From: BPGX01 sp037447455
GTDB lineage: Bacteria; Bacteroidota; Bacteroidia; B-17B0; Aurantibacillaceae
Direction: 5' to 3'
Assembly: GCA_037447455.1 (NCBI GenBank)
Contig: JBBIGQ010000004.1
Location: 62,001-126,000 of the forward strand
DNA: 64,000 nt
Made by a program: the position numbers and the translations under genes. This document shows, in pieces, positions 1-8,419 of this stretch. Each line of letters starts with the position of its first letter. Within the stretch, counting starts at the first letter, position 1. The notes under the pieces were generated by a model, which saw only the letters and a list, made by a program, of their open reading frames with translations, was not told the DNA's origin and searched no databases.

Positions 1-1618
1 TATAATGTTTGAAAGTAGCATCATTATCCCAGAGTGCATAACGCCATTTCTTTTTTTGTGAGGATGCATTAATACCTCGCCACCAAATGGTATTCCAATT
101 GAGCCAGTCCGAAGCAACAGCCAATGAATTTAAAATAACATAATCCGCTAAACTCTTCACATCATATAAACTGTCCACATAATTATAGTTGGATGGAATG
201 GCCATATTGTTACTCAAGATAAAGCTCTTTAAATTATTCCAATCTGTCTGAGCTTGTGCTCCACCATACTCTGCCCACGTACCTCCCCATGTTTTCAGCA
301 TTTGTAAAGAATCTTCTACATCCGCTTTATAATAATACTCTGTAAAATCAATATCATCAACCTTTTCACGAATTTCATATACCCCCCAATATTGCCCGTT
401 CACATACATCACACAGGGCGACCAGGTCCGCTCATCCACATGCAATTGAGCTTTTTGAGACAAAGTATGACAAAACGCATCCCTAATATGAGCACCATCT
501 AATAAAGAAGGATCGCCCCATGCATAAGAATTTCCAGCCGCAGGACATTCAAAAGGATAATTATCATTAGCCGCTGCTTTCAATATAATGCGCTGAAATT
601 CTTTTCTCGATTTATTTGGGAATAACTTATTTCTTACAGCATAATTGTATCCATATTGATCTCTACTCACAAAATCAATTCCTCTTTGCGGATAAGCCCA
701 CGAATCATTACCGTGTTTGTCAGTTGTACCATAACTTTCTGTTTTGAAAATATGGTTTACATCAAAGTATTCTAATCCTGTTTCCGGCTCTATTGAAGAA
801 TTCCCATTCATTAAACTCATCAACTGATCACCGAATATCGACACCACCGCCAAAGTATGTGAAACATTAATAAAGTAAGTGTTGCTCTCAACAAAACTAG
901 GTAATTCATTAGGGTTTGAACTGAAAGCCCTCGCTCTTAACACCGTCGTAGAAGAAATGTTGATTGGTGAAGAATACAAAGTAGAAGAAGTATTTGGGGT
1001 AGCTCCATTGGTTGTATAATACACTGTATAACCTGATGGAATACTAATCGCTACGCTAATCGGAGAATTATAAAAACCAGCTGTAAAACTCATCACTGGC
1101 CTTGGACAATATATTTTAGGAATGGCTGTATTGTTAGAAGCATTCGGTGTCGGTGTATCAAAAACATTCCAAGTACTTGCTCCATCCGTGGTCCGACCAT
1201 AAGAATGCCCCACTTGTGTCGGGCGTAAAACAATGCTATCTACAATGTTTAATGAAGGAGCTCTTAACACAATAACTTCTGGTTTTGTTTGAGTAAGTTT
1301 GAAGTTAGTATGCAAATTAGCACCAGTATTGATATTCCGACCAGATGTCCATATTCTCAAAAAACCATTAGCAGGAATACTTACACCCGCTCCAAACATC
1401 CATTTAGTGGGCTTTGTTACCACATCAGATAAATAATATCCACTCAGATTTATTGGAGAAGCAGTAGGATTATACAACTCAATCCAATCTTCAAAATTTC
1501 CAAAATTATCTGTAAAAGACGAAAAATTAGAACACGAGTATTCATTAATTTTTACTTGTGAAAATCCAATACTCGCAATTGTTGAAAATAAAAAACACCA
1601 AAATATTTTATCTCTCAT
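1..1618 (-). CDS. Secreted lamin-tail / CotH-kinase-family protein (partial)
   Basis: The frame is open from the ATG at 1618 to the left window edge, so the C-terminus is missing. It starts with a signal peptide (MRDKIFWCFLFSTIASIGFS, then Q). A lamin-tail-like beta domain follows at about residues 20-130 (VKINEYSCSN, EDWIELYNPT, INLSGYYLSD). Next comes a chitobiase/FN3_7-like segment near 190-240 (YTVYYTTNGATPN, TTVLRARAF). The CotH part follows, with SRKEFQRIILKA, YVNGQYWGVYEIREKVD and WRYALWDNDATF. CotH proteins are atypical protein kinases, known from Bacillus spore coats. In Bacteroidota this LTD-CHB-CotH order is common in secreted proteins, often with a type IX sorting domain at the end. 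That domain, if present, lies beyond the window. Substrate unknown. The gene has its own promoter upstream. Confidence 0.82.
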   Translation of the reverse strand, partial: MRDKIFWCFLFSTIASIGFSQVKINEYSCSNFSSFTDNFGNFEDWIELYNPTASPINLSGYYLSDVVTKPTKWMFGAGVSIPANGFLRIWTSGRNINTGANLHTNFKLTQTKPEVIVLRAPSLNIVDSIVLRPTQVGHSYGRTTDGASTWNVFDTPTPNASNNTAIPKIYCPRPVMSFTAGFYNSPISVAISIPSGYTVYYTTNGATPNTSSTLYSSPINISSTTVLRARAFSSNPNELPSFVESNTYFINVSHTLAVVSIFGDQLMSLMNGNSSIEPETGLEYFDVNHIFKTESYGTTDKHGNDSWAYPQRGIDFVSRDQYGYNYAVRNKLFPNKSRKEFQRIILKAAANDNYPFECPAAGNSYAWGDPSLLDGAHIRDAFCHTLSQKAQLHVDERTWSPCVMYVNGQYWGVYEIREKVDDIDFTEYYYKADVEDSLQMLKTWGGTWAEYGGAQAQTDWNNLKSFILSNNMAIPSNYNYVDSLYDVKSLADYVILNSLAVASDWLNWNTIWWRGINASSQKKKWRYALWDNDATFKHY

Positions 1619-1641
1619 CCTAATTTTACTAAAATTTAATG

Positions 1642-1671
1642 CAAATTTAATAAAAAAGAAACACAAACAAT
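1642..1671 (-). promoter_or_regulatory. Bacteroidota-type promoter for the CotH-family gene
   Basis: On the minus strand TAAATTTG (1649-1642) matches the -7 consensus TAnnTTTG. ATTG (1671-1668) lies 18 bases upstream as a -33 element. The start codon at 1618 is 23 bases below the box. Confidence 0.55.
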
Positions 1672-1721
1672 AACTAAGATAAAAGTGCTTTATTTGATAG
1701 GTAATTATTAGTGATAAACGG

Positions 1722-3668
1722 TTATTCCAACTCTACTGCAATAATCTGAATTTTCCGTTCTGCGGCTGCATAAGGGCTATATACCGAATTGCGTTTATCT
1801 TTCAAATCATCACTCACTTTACTAAACGGCAATTCGCCAATATCCTCATCTACCAAAATAATTTTTCCCAAACTACTATCCGTTTCATTTTTTATATACT
1901 GCAGAAATTTTCCACTCTTATACTGATAAAAATAATTCCTCAAACTGCTTATTCTTCTCTTCGCTAAATTAATGTTGTACTCTGTACTTGCCAATGGACT
2001 GCAATACCCTTTCATCACAACTTTGACAACGGCTTTCTTTTCCATTAACTCTTCTAAATAATTTGCAAACTTTTCCAATTGAGAAAATCCATATTCCACG
2101 CTATCTTCAAAGAATCGATTGATGAGTGCCACCGCTTCTTCTTTATCTTTGCCTTTTAATCCCGCAGAATACTCACGAATGTATTCATCTTTCATTTGTA
2201 AATACAATTCGCAAGTTCTTTGATAATTCTTATCTGTTGTGGTCTTTTTAGTTTTAGGATCAGGTTCATCGTTATGAAAATACAATGTCAAAGGCACTAA
2301 TAATTTTAATTTACTAAATGTTTGCACAATTGTATCTTTTTTAGTTGGGACAACCAATGTATCTCTTATTTGCGTTGTATCCTTCGTATCATAATAATAC
2401 AAATCATTACAACAATTAGGTTCTGTTTCAAAATAACTGCCCACTCTGTTGGATGAAAAGAATACCTTCTTTCTGTTCGTAGAAAGTGAATAATATAAAT
2501 CATTGTAGGGAGAATTAATCGGATAACCGGCATTTACAGATGGTTGAAAATCACCGGATTGAAACAAAGAATAAAATATATCAAGCCCCCCAAAACCAAA
2601 CGGTGTATTGGAACTAAAATACAATTTTTCTTTCCTACTATCAAAGAAGGGCGTAACTTCATCATACTCACTATTGATATTTTTTCCCGCATTGATGGGC
2701 TTTTCAAAGTTGAGTTGATTATCAAAAAAAGCATACCAAATGTCCATTCCACCATATCCATTCGGGCGATTGCTGCTAAAAAACAAAACATTTTTATCCT
2801 TCCAATTCGTTGCATACGAATGAGTCGTTGTGTACTTGGGATGATTTATTTCATAAGACAAAGGTATTGGCTCTGTCCAGTGTTTGTTGATGTATTGCGA
2901 CACATAAATTTTGCATTCAAACTCAGAAGCATTGATAGACCTGCATTTTGTAAAAAACAAAAAGTTTCTGTAAAAACACAAATTAGCTGTATGAAAACCA
3001 GTGTCATTTACAAAAGTACTTAATCGTTTTGAATGGTAAAATGAATCATTTTTGATTTTTGAATAATATATTTGACTTTTCATTACATCTTTTTGAAATT
3101 TAGTCAATGAACTAAAAAACAAAGCTGTATCATTAATAAAAGGCGAATATTCGCTGTAAGTCGTATTGATATTGGTATCAGGATGAAAAATTTTTACATC
3201 TTGTTTATTTCCCATTAAAAAAATAGCATTTTCACACCCCTTAATATGCATTTGCGCTTGTTTAACAAGTGCCTGCCATTGCGGATACTTTTTGGCGCTT
3301 TTGTATTTACGAACAAATTTATCAAAATATTTTATTGCATTCTTGTAATCCCCTTTATTTTTACCTAATAAGCCCAAGTAAAAAATCACATCAGGATATT
3401 TTTCAACATTTTCATCAAATAATTTTTTATACCAATAAAAAGATAAATTGTTTTGATAATTCATCCGGGCAGCAGTAGCCAATTTATACTGATAGTCAGG
3501 ATTTAATGAATCCCTTAATACCAACAAATGATAGTAATACGTCGCATTCTCATAATCTTTGTTTTCAAATGCTGTCTCGGCGGCTTTAAAGATCTGCTTT
3601 TTGGGTTGTGCATTTATGAATGATACAATTAAAAATAAACCTGTTATGTAAAACAATGTTTTTCTCAT
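1722..3668 (-). CDS. PorE-like TPR / beta-propeller / OmpA protein (T9SS accessory)
   Basis: A 648-residue exported protein with signal peptide MRKTLFYITGLFLIVSFINA. TPR-like helices fill about residues 25-150. PD40/WD40 propeller repeats follow at about 170-430 (repeated FFSSNRPNGYGGMDIWY, LYFSSNTPFGFGGLDIFY, VFFSSNRVGS). The C-terminal OmpA-like peptidoglycan-binding domain has GYCSPLASTEYNINLAKRR and ends in AAERKIQI. P. gingivalis PorE has this plan plus a carboxypeptidase-regulatory-like domain, which I do not see here. The ATG at 3668 shares its A with the TAA of the upstream porP gene (TAATG), so translation is probably coupled. That overlap, plus the signal peptide, sets the start. 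Likely role: anchoring the type IX machinery to peptidoglycan. Confidence 0.8.
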   Translation of the reverse strand: MRKTLFYITGLFLIVSFINAQPKKQIFKAAETAFENKDYENATYYYHLLVLRDSLNPDYQYKLATAARMNYQNNLSFYWYKKLFDENVEKYPDVIFYLGLLGKNKGDYKNAIKYFDKFVRKYKSAKKYPQWQALVKQAQMHIKGCENAIFLMGNKQDVKIFHPDTNINTTYSEYSPFINDTALFFSSLTKFQKDVMKSQIYYSKIKNDSFYHSKRLSTFVNDTGFHTANLCFYRNFLFFTKCRSINASEFECKIYVSQYINKHWTEPIPLSYEINHPKYTTTHSYATNWKDKNVLFFSSNRPNGYGGMDIWYAFFDNQLNFEKPINAGKNINSEYDEVTPFFDSRKEKLYFSSNTPFGFGGLDIFYSLFQSGDFQPSVNAGYPINSPYNDLYYSLSTNRKKVFFSSNRVGSYFETEPNCCNDLYYYDTKDTTQIRDTLVVPTKKDTIVQTFSKLKLLVPLTLYFHNDEPDPKTKKTTTDKNYQRTCELYLQMKDEYIREYSAGLKGKDKEEAVALINRFFEDSVEYGFSQLEKFANYLEELMEKKAVVKVVMKGYCSPLASTEYNINLAKRRISSLRNYFYQYKSGKFLQYIKNETDSSLGKIILVDEDIGELPFSKVSDDLKDKRNSVYSPYAAAERKIQIIAVELE

Positions 3669-4675
3669 TACAAAAATACCGGACACGGTTTCTTTTTAAT
3701 TAAATAGTTTCGTTTTGTTTTTAGAATATGAATCACATACATTTCAAAGCCACCACGTGAATTTGTTGCGGCTACAAATTTTGAAACATTAATATCATAA
3801 CTCATCCCTATAGAAGTATATTGATAATCCAATCCAATCCTTAAAATCAACGCATCTTTATTTCTGAAATACACTCCTGCTCTGCCATAAATCTCATCCA
3901 GATTATTAATCAAATACCCTAATTGAATACCCGGCACCAATTCTCTGTATTTGCCTTGAAAATTCCACAACAACTCTGGAAACAACAGTATGGAAGTGTT
4001 TAATGGATATTGTAACGCAAAATAATTTGAAAACTTTTTATCAATTCTGCTGGAAGTATTGGCGTAATATGTAACCAGTGGATTATTCAGATGCAGCCAC
4101 GAAAAAGCATAGGTGAAATGAGTTTTTTGATTCAAAACATATCGGAAAGCCGCTCCAACATTCACATCCCAATAATGCAAAGAAGTTCGGTAAAAACTTT
4201 CGTTTGTTGGTGCAGAAGAATTAAAACTTAATCCATCAAATTGCGCATCAAACGTCATTTTGTTGTAATTAAAAACATTAGAAGCATATCCTAATTGAAA
4301 TCCCGCATTCATAAGCAAAGTAGAATCTTTGTTCAATTTATGCAAATATCCTAATGAAAGATAAACTTGATTGATAGTATACAACGCATCACCTGATTTA
4401 TCGTGATTAAACAAAACTCCATATGAAATATTTTTTTTCATTTTCGCTATATTCCACTTTCCTTCTGCCGACATTGAAATCGTTGAATACGGCACAGGAA
4501 CGGCCTGCCATTGCTTGCGATAAATTGCATTAAACCGATAATCCCCATCAAACAGACCCGTCATAGAAGGCGATAAATTCAGCAATGAAGAATTGTATTG
4601 CGAAAAATGAATATCTTGTGAATATACACACACTTTCAAAACAAAGATAAAAATTATAACTTTAAAACGTTTCAT
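3668..4675 (-). CDS. PorP/SprF-family type IX secretion outer membrane protein
   Basis: A 335-residue protein with an N-terminal signal peptide ending near residue 19, then QDIHFSQYNSSLLNLSPSMTG, the usual opening of PorP/SprF proteins (QDpqFSQyy..plylNPAltG). The rest is alternating aromatic/polar beta strands, as expected for an outer-membrane barrel (FNAIYRKQW, LGYASNVFNYNKM, RIGLDYQYTSIGMSYDINVSKF). PorP/SprF proteins work at the outer membrane in type IX secretion and adhesin export. Multiple paralogs, often beside adhesins or PorE-type proteins, are normal in this phylum, and a second lies at 23689. It is the first gene of a two-gene unit with the PorE-like protein. A TACTTTTG box sits just upstream. 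Confidence 0.9.
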   Translation of the reverse strand: MKRFKVIIFIFVLKVCVYSQDIHFSQYNSSLLNLSPSMTGLFDGDYRFNAIYRKQWQAVPVPYSTISMSAEGKWNIAKMKKNISYGVLFNHDKSGDALYTINQVYLSLGYLHKLNKDSTLLMNAGFQLGYASNVFNYNKMTFDAQFDGLSFNSSAPTNESFYRTSLHYWDVNVGAAFRYVLNQKTHFTYAFSWLHLNNPLVTYYANTSSRIDKKFSNYFALQYPLNTSILLFPELLWNFQGKYRELVPGIQLGYLINNLDEIYGRAGVYFRNKDALILRIGLDYQYTSIGMSYDINVSKFVAATNSRGGFEMYVIHILKTKRNYLIKKKPCPVFL

Positions 4676-4684
4676 TCTACTTCA

Positions 4685-4692
4685 CAAAAGTA
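4685..4692 (-). promoter_or_regulatory. -7 promoter box of porP (minus strand)
   Basis: TACTTTTG on the minus strand matches TAnnTTTG and ends 9 bases before the ATG at 4675. No good TTTG is seen at -33. The predicted 5' leader is only a few bases. Confidence 0.55.
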
Positions 4693-4730
4693 ATGAAAAA
4701 AATTGAAACTTTTTTGTATATTCAAAAAAA

Positions 4731-4738
4731 TATTTTTG
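4731..4738 (+). promoter_or_regulatory. -7 promoter box for the 4767 lipoprotein gene
   Basis: TATTTTTG matches TAnnTTTG, 28 bases before the ATG at 4767. It is divergent from the porP box at 4685-4692, so the 91-base gap carries two promoters. The -33 element is not clear. Confidence 0.45.
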
Positions 4739-4766
4739 TCACATTCGCAACATAAAACATATAAAA

Positions 4767-5645
4767 ATGATTAAACATATTTTTACTTATTGTCTTTTAA
4801 TAACATTATTCTACTCCTGTTCCGACAATCAAAATGAGAATTTATATCTAAAGAATCAATCAAAAGACACGCATCTTATTGAAATTGAAAACTCAGAAGA
4901 ACCTGATTATGCACTACCTTCGGTGATTCAAATGTCCAGTATCTTTAAAAAAGAAGGATTAAAATTTGATGAACAACTACTGAACCCTACTTCAAAATTG
5001 AATAAATATCTATCAGCAACTTCAGATATAGCCGCTATAAATCTTGGAATTTACAGCGCCGATTTAGCATATTGTTTATTTAATAATCAATTAGACAAAG
5101 GAAAAGATTATTTCAAATCTTGCAGAGAACTATCCAACAAACTTGGACTTGCTCAACCCTTTGATAAAAAAGGCATTACAAAAAGAATAGAAAATAATAT
5201 CAGCAGAATAGATTCTATGCTCTATATACTAGCATCCTTACAATCCGATATAGATGATATTATCCAACAAGAAACCAAAGAATATTACAAAATCCTGATT
5301 TTTTGTGGTGGTTGGATAGAAACACAATACATTGCATTAAACAATATTCTAAAACAAAAAGAAGCCAATTCACTAAAACAAAAAGAAATAGAACAAATTC
5401 TTCTTCTGAAGGATATTCTTCGTGCTTTGAAAATCCACGAAAACCAAGAATCTTCTGCAAAAGATATTATTCAAAAATTTTCAAACATTGAATCAAAAAT
5501 AACTCAAATGCCTGTTATTGGACCAATATATTCAAACAATGAAATCAGCGAAAATAACATTCCTGTTGACTCACTCCATAAAATTAACTTTACAGAACTC
5601 CACCATACCATTTCATCTATCAGAACAGAGTTTACTAACCAATAA
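4767..5645 (+). CDS. Conserved Bacteroidota lipoprotein, all-helical, unknown function
   Basis: A 292-residue protein with a signal peptide and lipobox (LLITLFYSC, Cys18) followed by SDN. Acidic residues right after the lipidated Cys resemble the surface-export signals described for Bacteroidota lipoproteins. The mature part is predicted helical: SSIFKKEGLKFDEQLLNP, then TSDIAAINLGIYSADLAYC, then RIENNISRIDSMLYILASL. From memory, the segment with IAAINLGIYSADLAYC is conserved in unnamed Bacteroidota proteins, but I cannot check this. It is followed after 10 bases by the 5656 gene and they are probably co-transcribed. No function can be assigned. Confidence 0.75.
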   Translation: MIKHIFTYCLLITLFYSCSDNQNENLYLKNQSKDTHLIEIENSEEPDYALPSVIQMSSIFKKEGLKFDEQLLNPTSKLNKYLSATSDIAAINLGIYSADLAYCLFNNQLDKGKDYFKSCRELSNKLGLAQPFDKKGITKRIENNISRIDSMLYILASLQSDIDDIIQQETKEYYKILIFCGGWIETQYIALNNILKQKEANSLKQKEIEQILLLKDILRALKIHENQESSAKDIIQKFSNIESKITQMPVIGPIYSNNEISENNIPVDSLHKINFTELHHTISSIRTEFTNQ

Positions 5646-5655
5646 AATAATAACT

Positions 5656-6129
5656 ATGACCAAGTACATAAAAAGTATGACCATAATTATTTTTTCAATA
5701 CTCATCTCATTAGCATTTCAAACAGAATTATGTGATCAAAGAATCTTAAAGGAAAATGCTAAAAAAGAATTAGGAGAATACAAATACGATCTTTCAAAAC
5801 TAACAAAGATTACCTACAAAACCAAACCCCAATTAAAAGAAACCGAAGTTGTGCTATTTTTAGGGGGAAAATATAAATTAATTTTTAATACAGAAGCAGT
5901 ACCCAAACCCATTATCGTAAATTTATACAACAAAGATAAAGATTCAAAAAGAAGAAAACTATTATTTAGTAGTAAAGACCTTCCACCTGATAAAAAATTT
6001 TTAGTTTTGAATATTCTTTCGCCAGAAGAATATATGTTGGTTATAAAATACCTGCTGATTCATCCAATCAAAATCTGTCAGGTTGTGTTTTCTTTATGCT
6101 GGGCTATAAATAATCTTGTCAGTTTTTAA
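5656..6129 (+). CDS. Hypothetical exported protein with frameshifted C-terminus
   Basis: I take the start at ATG 5656 (MTKYIKSMTIIIFSILISLA), which gives a signal peptide. Earlier in-frame ATGs lie inside the upstream gene. The mature part opens DQRILKENAKKELGEYKYD and has KETEVVLFLGGKYKLIFNTE and RRKLLFSSKD. After EEYMLV (6040-6042) the annotated frame gives a poorly patterned tail. The -1 frame from 6042 instead reads YKIPADSSNQNLSG then CVFFMLGYK and stops at 6111-6113. That reads as the natural ending, so one base, probably a T in GGTTAT, seems to be missing. It is either a recent mutation or a sequence error. Function unknown. It is paired with the 4767 lipoprotein. Confidence 0.6.
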   Translation: MTKYIKSMTIIIFSILISLAFQTELCDQRILKENAKKELGEYKYDLSKLTKITYKTKPQLKETEVVLFLGGKYKLIFNTEAVPKPIIVNLYNKDKDSKRRKLLFSSKDLPPDKKFLVLNILSPEEYMLVIKYLLIHPIKICQVVFSLCWAINNLVSF

Positions 6130-6171
6130 TAATTTCAACATCTAAACAAACGTCTATCAATACTTAACAAG

Positions 6172-7911
6172 ATGTACAAATCTTTATTATTCTTTTCTTT
6201 TCAAACTTGTATTTTGGCTTTAAATCTCATCTCTCAAAATATCAATTGGCAACATTTTGACACTACTACATTGCAAAAAGCACAAAAAGAAAATAAACCA
6301 ATTATTCTGCATCTGGCGGCCAACTGGTGTCATTGGTGCCACGTGATGGAAGAAAAAACATACCATAATCCAAAAGTCATTAACTACATCAATAAATACT
6401 TTATTGCTTGCACGGAAGATCATGACCAAAGACCTGATTTAGCCAATATGTACAGAGATTATGGCTGGCCCGCCACTATTATTTTTTCTCCCGATGGAAA
6501 AGAAGTATTCAAACAAGCGGGATACATTGAAGCCAACGAATTCCTGAAAATCTTATCTGAAATAAAAAAAGGAAAATTTTTCGTCAAACAAAATAGCCCA
6601 CTATCCGCTAATTCTCAAACCCACTCAAACGAAAATTTAAAGTACATTCTAAAAGACGTTTTATCAGGTATTGACTTAAACAACGGCGGATTTAATTCTC
6701 CACAAAAATCTCTTGATTTTGAAATGTTTGAATATACTCTGAATCATCAAAACAACGATACTCTAAAAAAATGGCTGAAAATCTCCCTTGAAAACTCATT
6801 ACACTTATCAGATTCCGTCTGGGGCGGTATTTATCAATACTCCACTTACAACGATTGGCTTCATCCACATTATGAAAAATTACTCTCTATTCAGGCAAGA
6901 TACATTAAAATGTACCTCTGGTATTATTATTTCACACAAGATTCTACATACCTAAACACCGCCTTAAAAACCTATCATTACGTCAATCGTTTTTTCCTGA
7001 AAAACAATAAAACCTTTGCCAATGCACAAGATGCCGACTTAGTTAAAGGACAAAAAGCCCACGACTATTACAAATTAAATGAAACAGAACGACTAAAACT
7101 TAGCATTCCTAATATAGATACCAATGCCTTCACAGATAATAATGCGAAAATGATTGAAAGTTTGATTTACCTTTATGCGTATACCAGAAATAAACAATTT
7201 CTTGATAACGCTATCCAAACAACCGAATATCTCCTCCACAACAGAAAACGAACCGATGGCTTTTACAATCATAACGATAATAACGACCTAACGCCCGCTC
7301 TCAGCGACCAACTTTATCTTACCAAAAGTTTATTTTTTCTTTACAGAGCAATTGGCTCTCCCAAATATCAGGAACTTGCTACTAACTTACTCAACAACAT
7401 TGTCAAACATTTTATACATAACAATTGCGCTTTCAATTTTTTACCTATAAAAAACTACATTTCTCCTACCTGCGTTGTAAGCGAAAACATAGAACTAGCA
7501 AGAATACTTAACTTATATGGCAAAATTTTTAATAATGCCAAATGGTTAGAAGCTGCTCAAAAAATTCATCGTTTTTTATTAAGCGACTCTGTTTACAATG
7601 CTACTATTATAGAACCAGGCATTGTATCATTAAATGAAGAAATCCACTCAGAACCTTTTTGGGGATTGTATTTAGTAAAAGATTTGAATCATAAAGATTA
7701 CAATTTACATAAAGAATTATTAAAAATACCCTTATGCTACTATTACAACTATTTGATGACCTCTTACAATATCTTAAAAGAAAAAGAAGAAATCTGGAAC
7801 ACCTTTGATTTTAACACCGTCATATTCTGCACCAGTTCCTTTTGCAGCAGCCCGCTTTCGTTAGAAAAAGATATTGAGCAATTTGTCAAAATTAAAATTT
7901 TCAAAAAATAA
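6172..7911 (+). CDS. Exported DUF255 thioredoxin-fold / six-hairpin protein (YyaL/SPATA20-like)
   Basis: A 579-residue protein with an N-terminal hydrophobic signal (MYKSLLFFSFQTCILALNLI, cut near SQ). The DUF255 thioredoxin-like domain covers about residues 25-140 and holds the diagnostic CHWCHVME motif (Cys53, Cys56) and the cis-Pro region GWPATIIF. The remainder (about 170-560) looks like the helical (alpha/alpha)6 domain of this family, with NNGGFNSPQKSL and GGIYQYS. Family members are annotated as thioredoxin-domain or glycosidase-like proteins, and no reaction is established. Here the signal peptide suggests a periplasmic redox role. A Cys pair near the C-terminus (CTSSFCSS) is unusual and could be a second redox site. 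Confidence 0.8.
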   Translation: MYKSLLFFSFQTCILALNLISQNINWQHFDTTTLQKAQKENKPIILHLAANWCHWCHVMEEKTYHNPKVINYINKYFIACTEDHDQRPDLANMYRDYGWPATIIFSPDGKEVFKQAGYIEANEFLKILSEIKKGKFFVKQNSPLSANSQTHSNENLKYILKDVLSGIDLNNGGFNSPQKSLDFEMFEYTLNHQNNDTLKKWLKISLENSLHLSDSVWGGIYQYSTYNDWLHPHYEKLLSIQARYIKMYLWYYYFTQDSTYLNTALKTYHYVNRFFLKNNKTFANAQDADLVKGQKAHDYYKLNETERLKLSIPNIDTNAFTDNNAKMIESLIYLYAYTRNKQFLDNAIQTTEYLLHNRKRTDGFYNHNDNNDLTPALSDQLYLTKSLFFLYRAIGSPKYQELATNLLNNIVKHFIHNNCAFNFLPIKNYISPTCVVSENIELARILNLYGKIFNNAKWLEAAQKIHRFLLSDSVYNATIIEPGIVSLNEEIHSEPFWGLYLVKDLNHKDYNLHKELLKIPLCYYYNYLMTSYNILKEKEEIWNTFDFNTVIFCTSSFCSSPLSLEKDIEQFVKIKIFKK

Positions 7912-7939
7912 CACACTTTTTTACATGCTTCCAATTCAC

Positions 7940-7947
7940 TACTTTTG
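7940..7947 (+). promoter_or_regulatory. -7 promoter box abutting the 7953 gene
   Basis: TACTTTTG matches TAnnTTTG and ends only 5 bases before ATG 7953. Transcription would then start at or next to the start codon, predicting a leaderless mRNA. No clear -33 TTTG is seen. Confidence 0.5.
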
Positions 7948-7952
7948 CATCA

Positions 7953-8408
7953 ATGAAAACATTTGTAATTCCTGTACTCATCATTTTTGCATCTTTCTTT
8001 TTTTCTTGTAAAAATCATTCCCTTTCTTCTCACTCTACAGCCGATAGTTTGACCACCGTATTAAAAACACAAATACAATTATTAAACACTCTTCCATCTT
8101 TCACACCACACACCTATTCAATATCAGACACTCTATCGCACAACGACAGCGTACTTTTTCAATATCTTCATCATAATTATTCCCTTGCTGTTTCTGTAAT
8201 GGATAGCATTCAAAAAATCCTTCCACAATTACATTCCGAAACAGACACGATCTTAAAACTTCCTCCAACGAATGACATAGCTGTTATTCAACGACTTTCC
8301 TATCTTTCACAACTCCATCATTCGTATTACGAAGAATACCTTAAAGCAAATACCATTGCCCAACAAAATGACTTACTATTGAAAGCACTGCTTTCAAAAA
8401 AACCATAA
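7953..8408 (+). CDS. Small hypothetical lipoprotein
   Basis: A 151-residue protein with a lipoprotein signal (IIFASFFFSC, Cys19). The rest is Ser/Thr/His-rich with predicted helices (SVMDSIQKILPQL, HSYYEEYLKANTIAQQNDLL). I do not recognise a family. The end at 8408 is 11 bases before the ybeY-fusion gene, so it probably starts that operon (ybeY fusion, then rlmN). The start is fixed by the signal peptide and by the promoter box placed just upstream. Confidence 0.65.
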   Translation: MKTFVIPVLIIFASFFFSCKNHSLSSHSTADSLTTVLKTQIQLLNTLPSFTPHTYSISDTLSHNDSVLFQYLHHNYSLAVSVMDSIQKILPQLHSETDTILKLPPTNDIAVIQRLSYLSQLHHSYYEEYLKANTIAQQNDLLLKALLSKKP

Positions 8409-8419
8409 TCCACCTTCCA

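Noticed and set aside
6036..6060. Programmed frameshift in the 5656 gene
   Set aside because: There is no slippery heptamer or following hairpin at the point of the break. A simple indel is the more economical reading.
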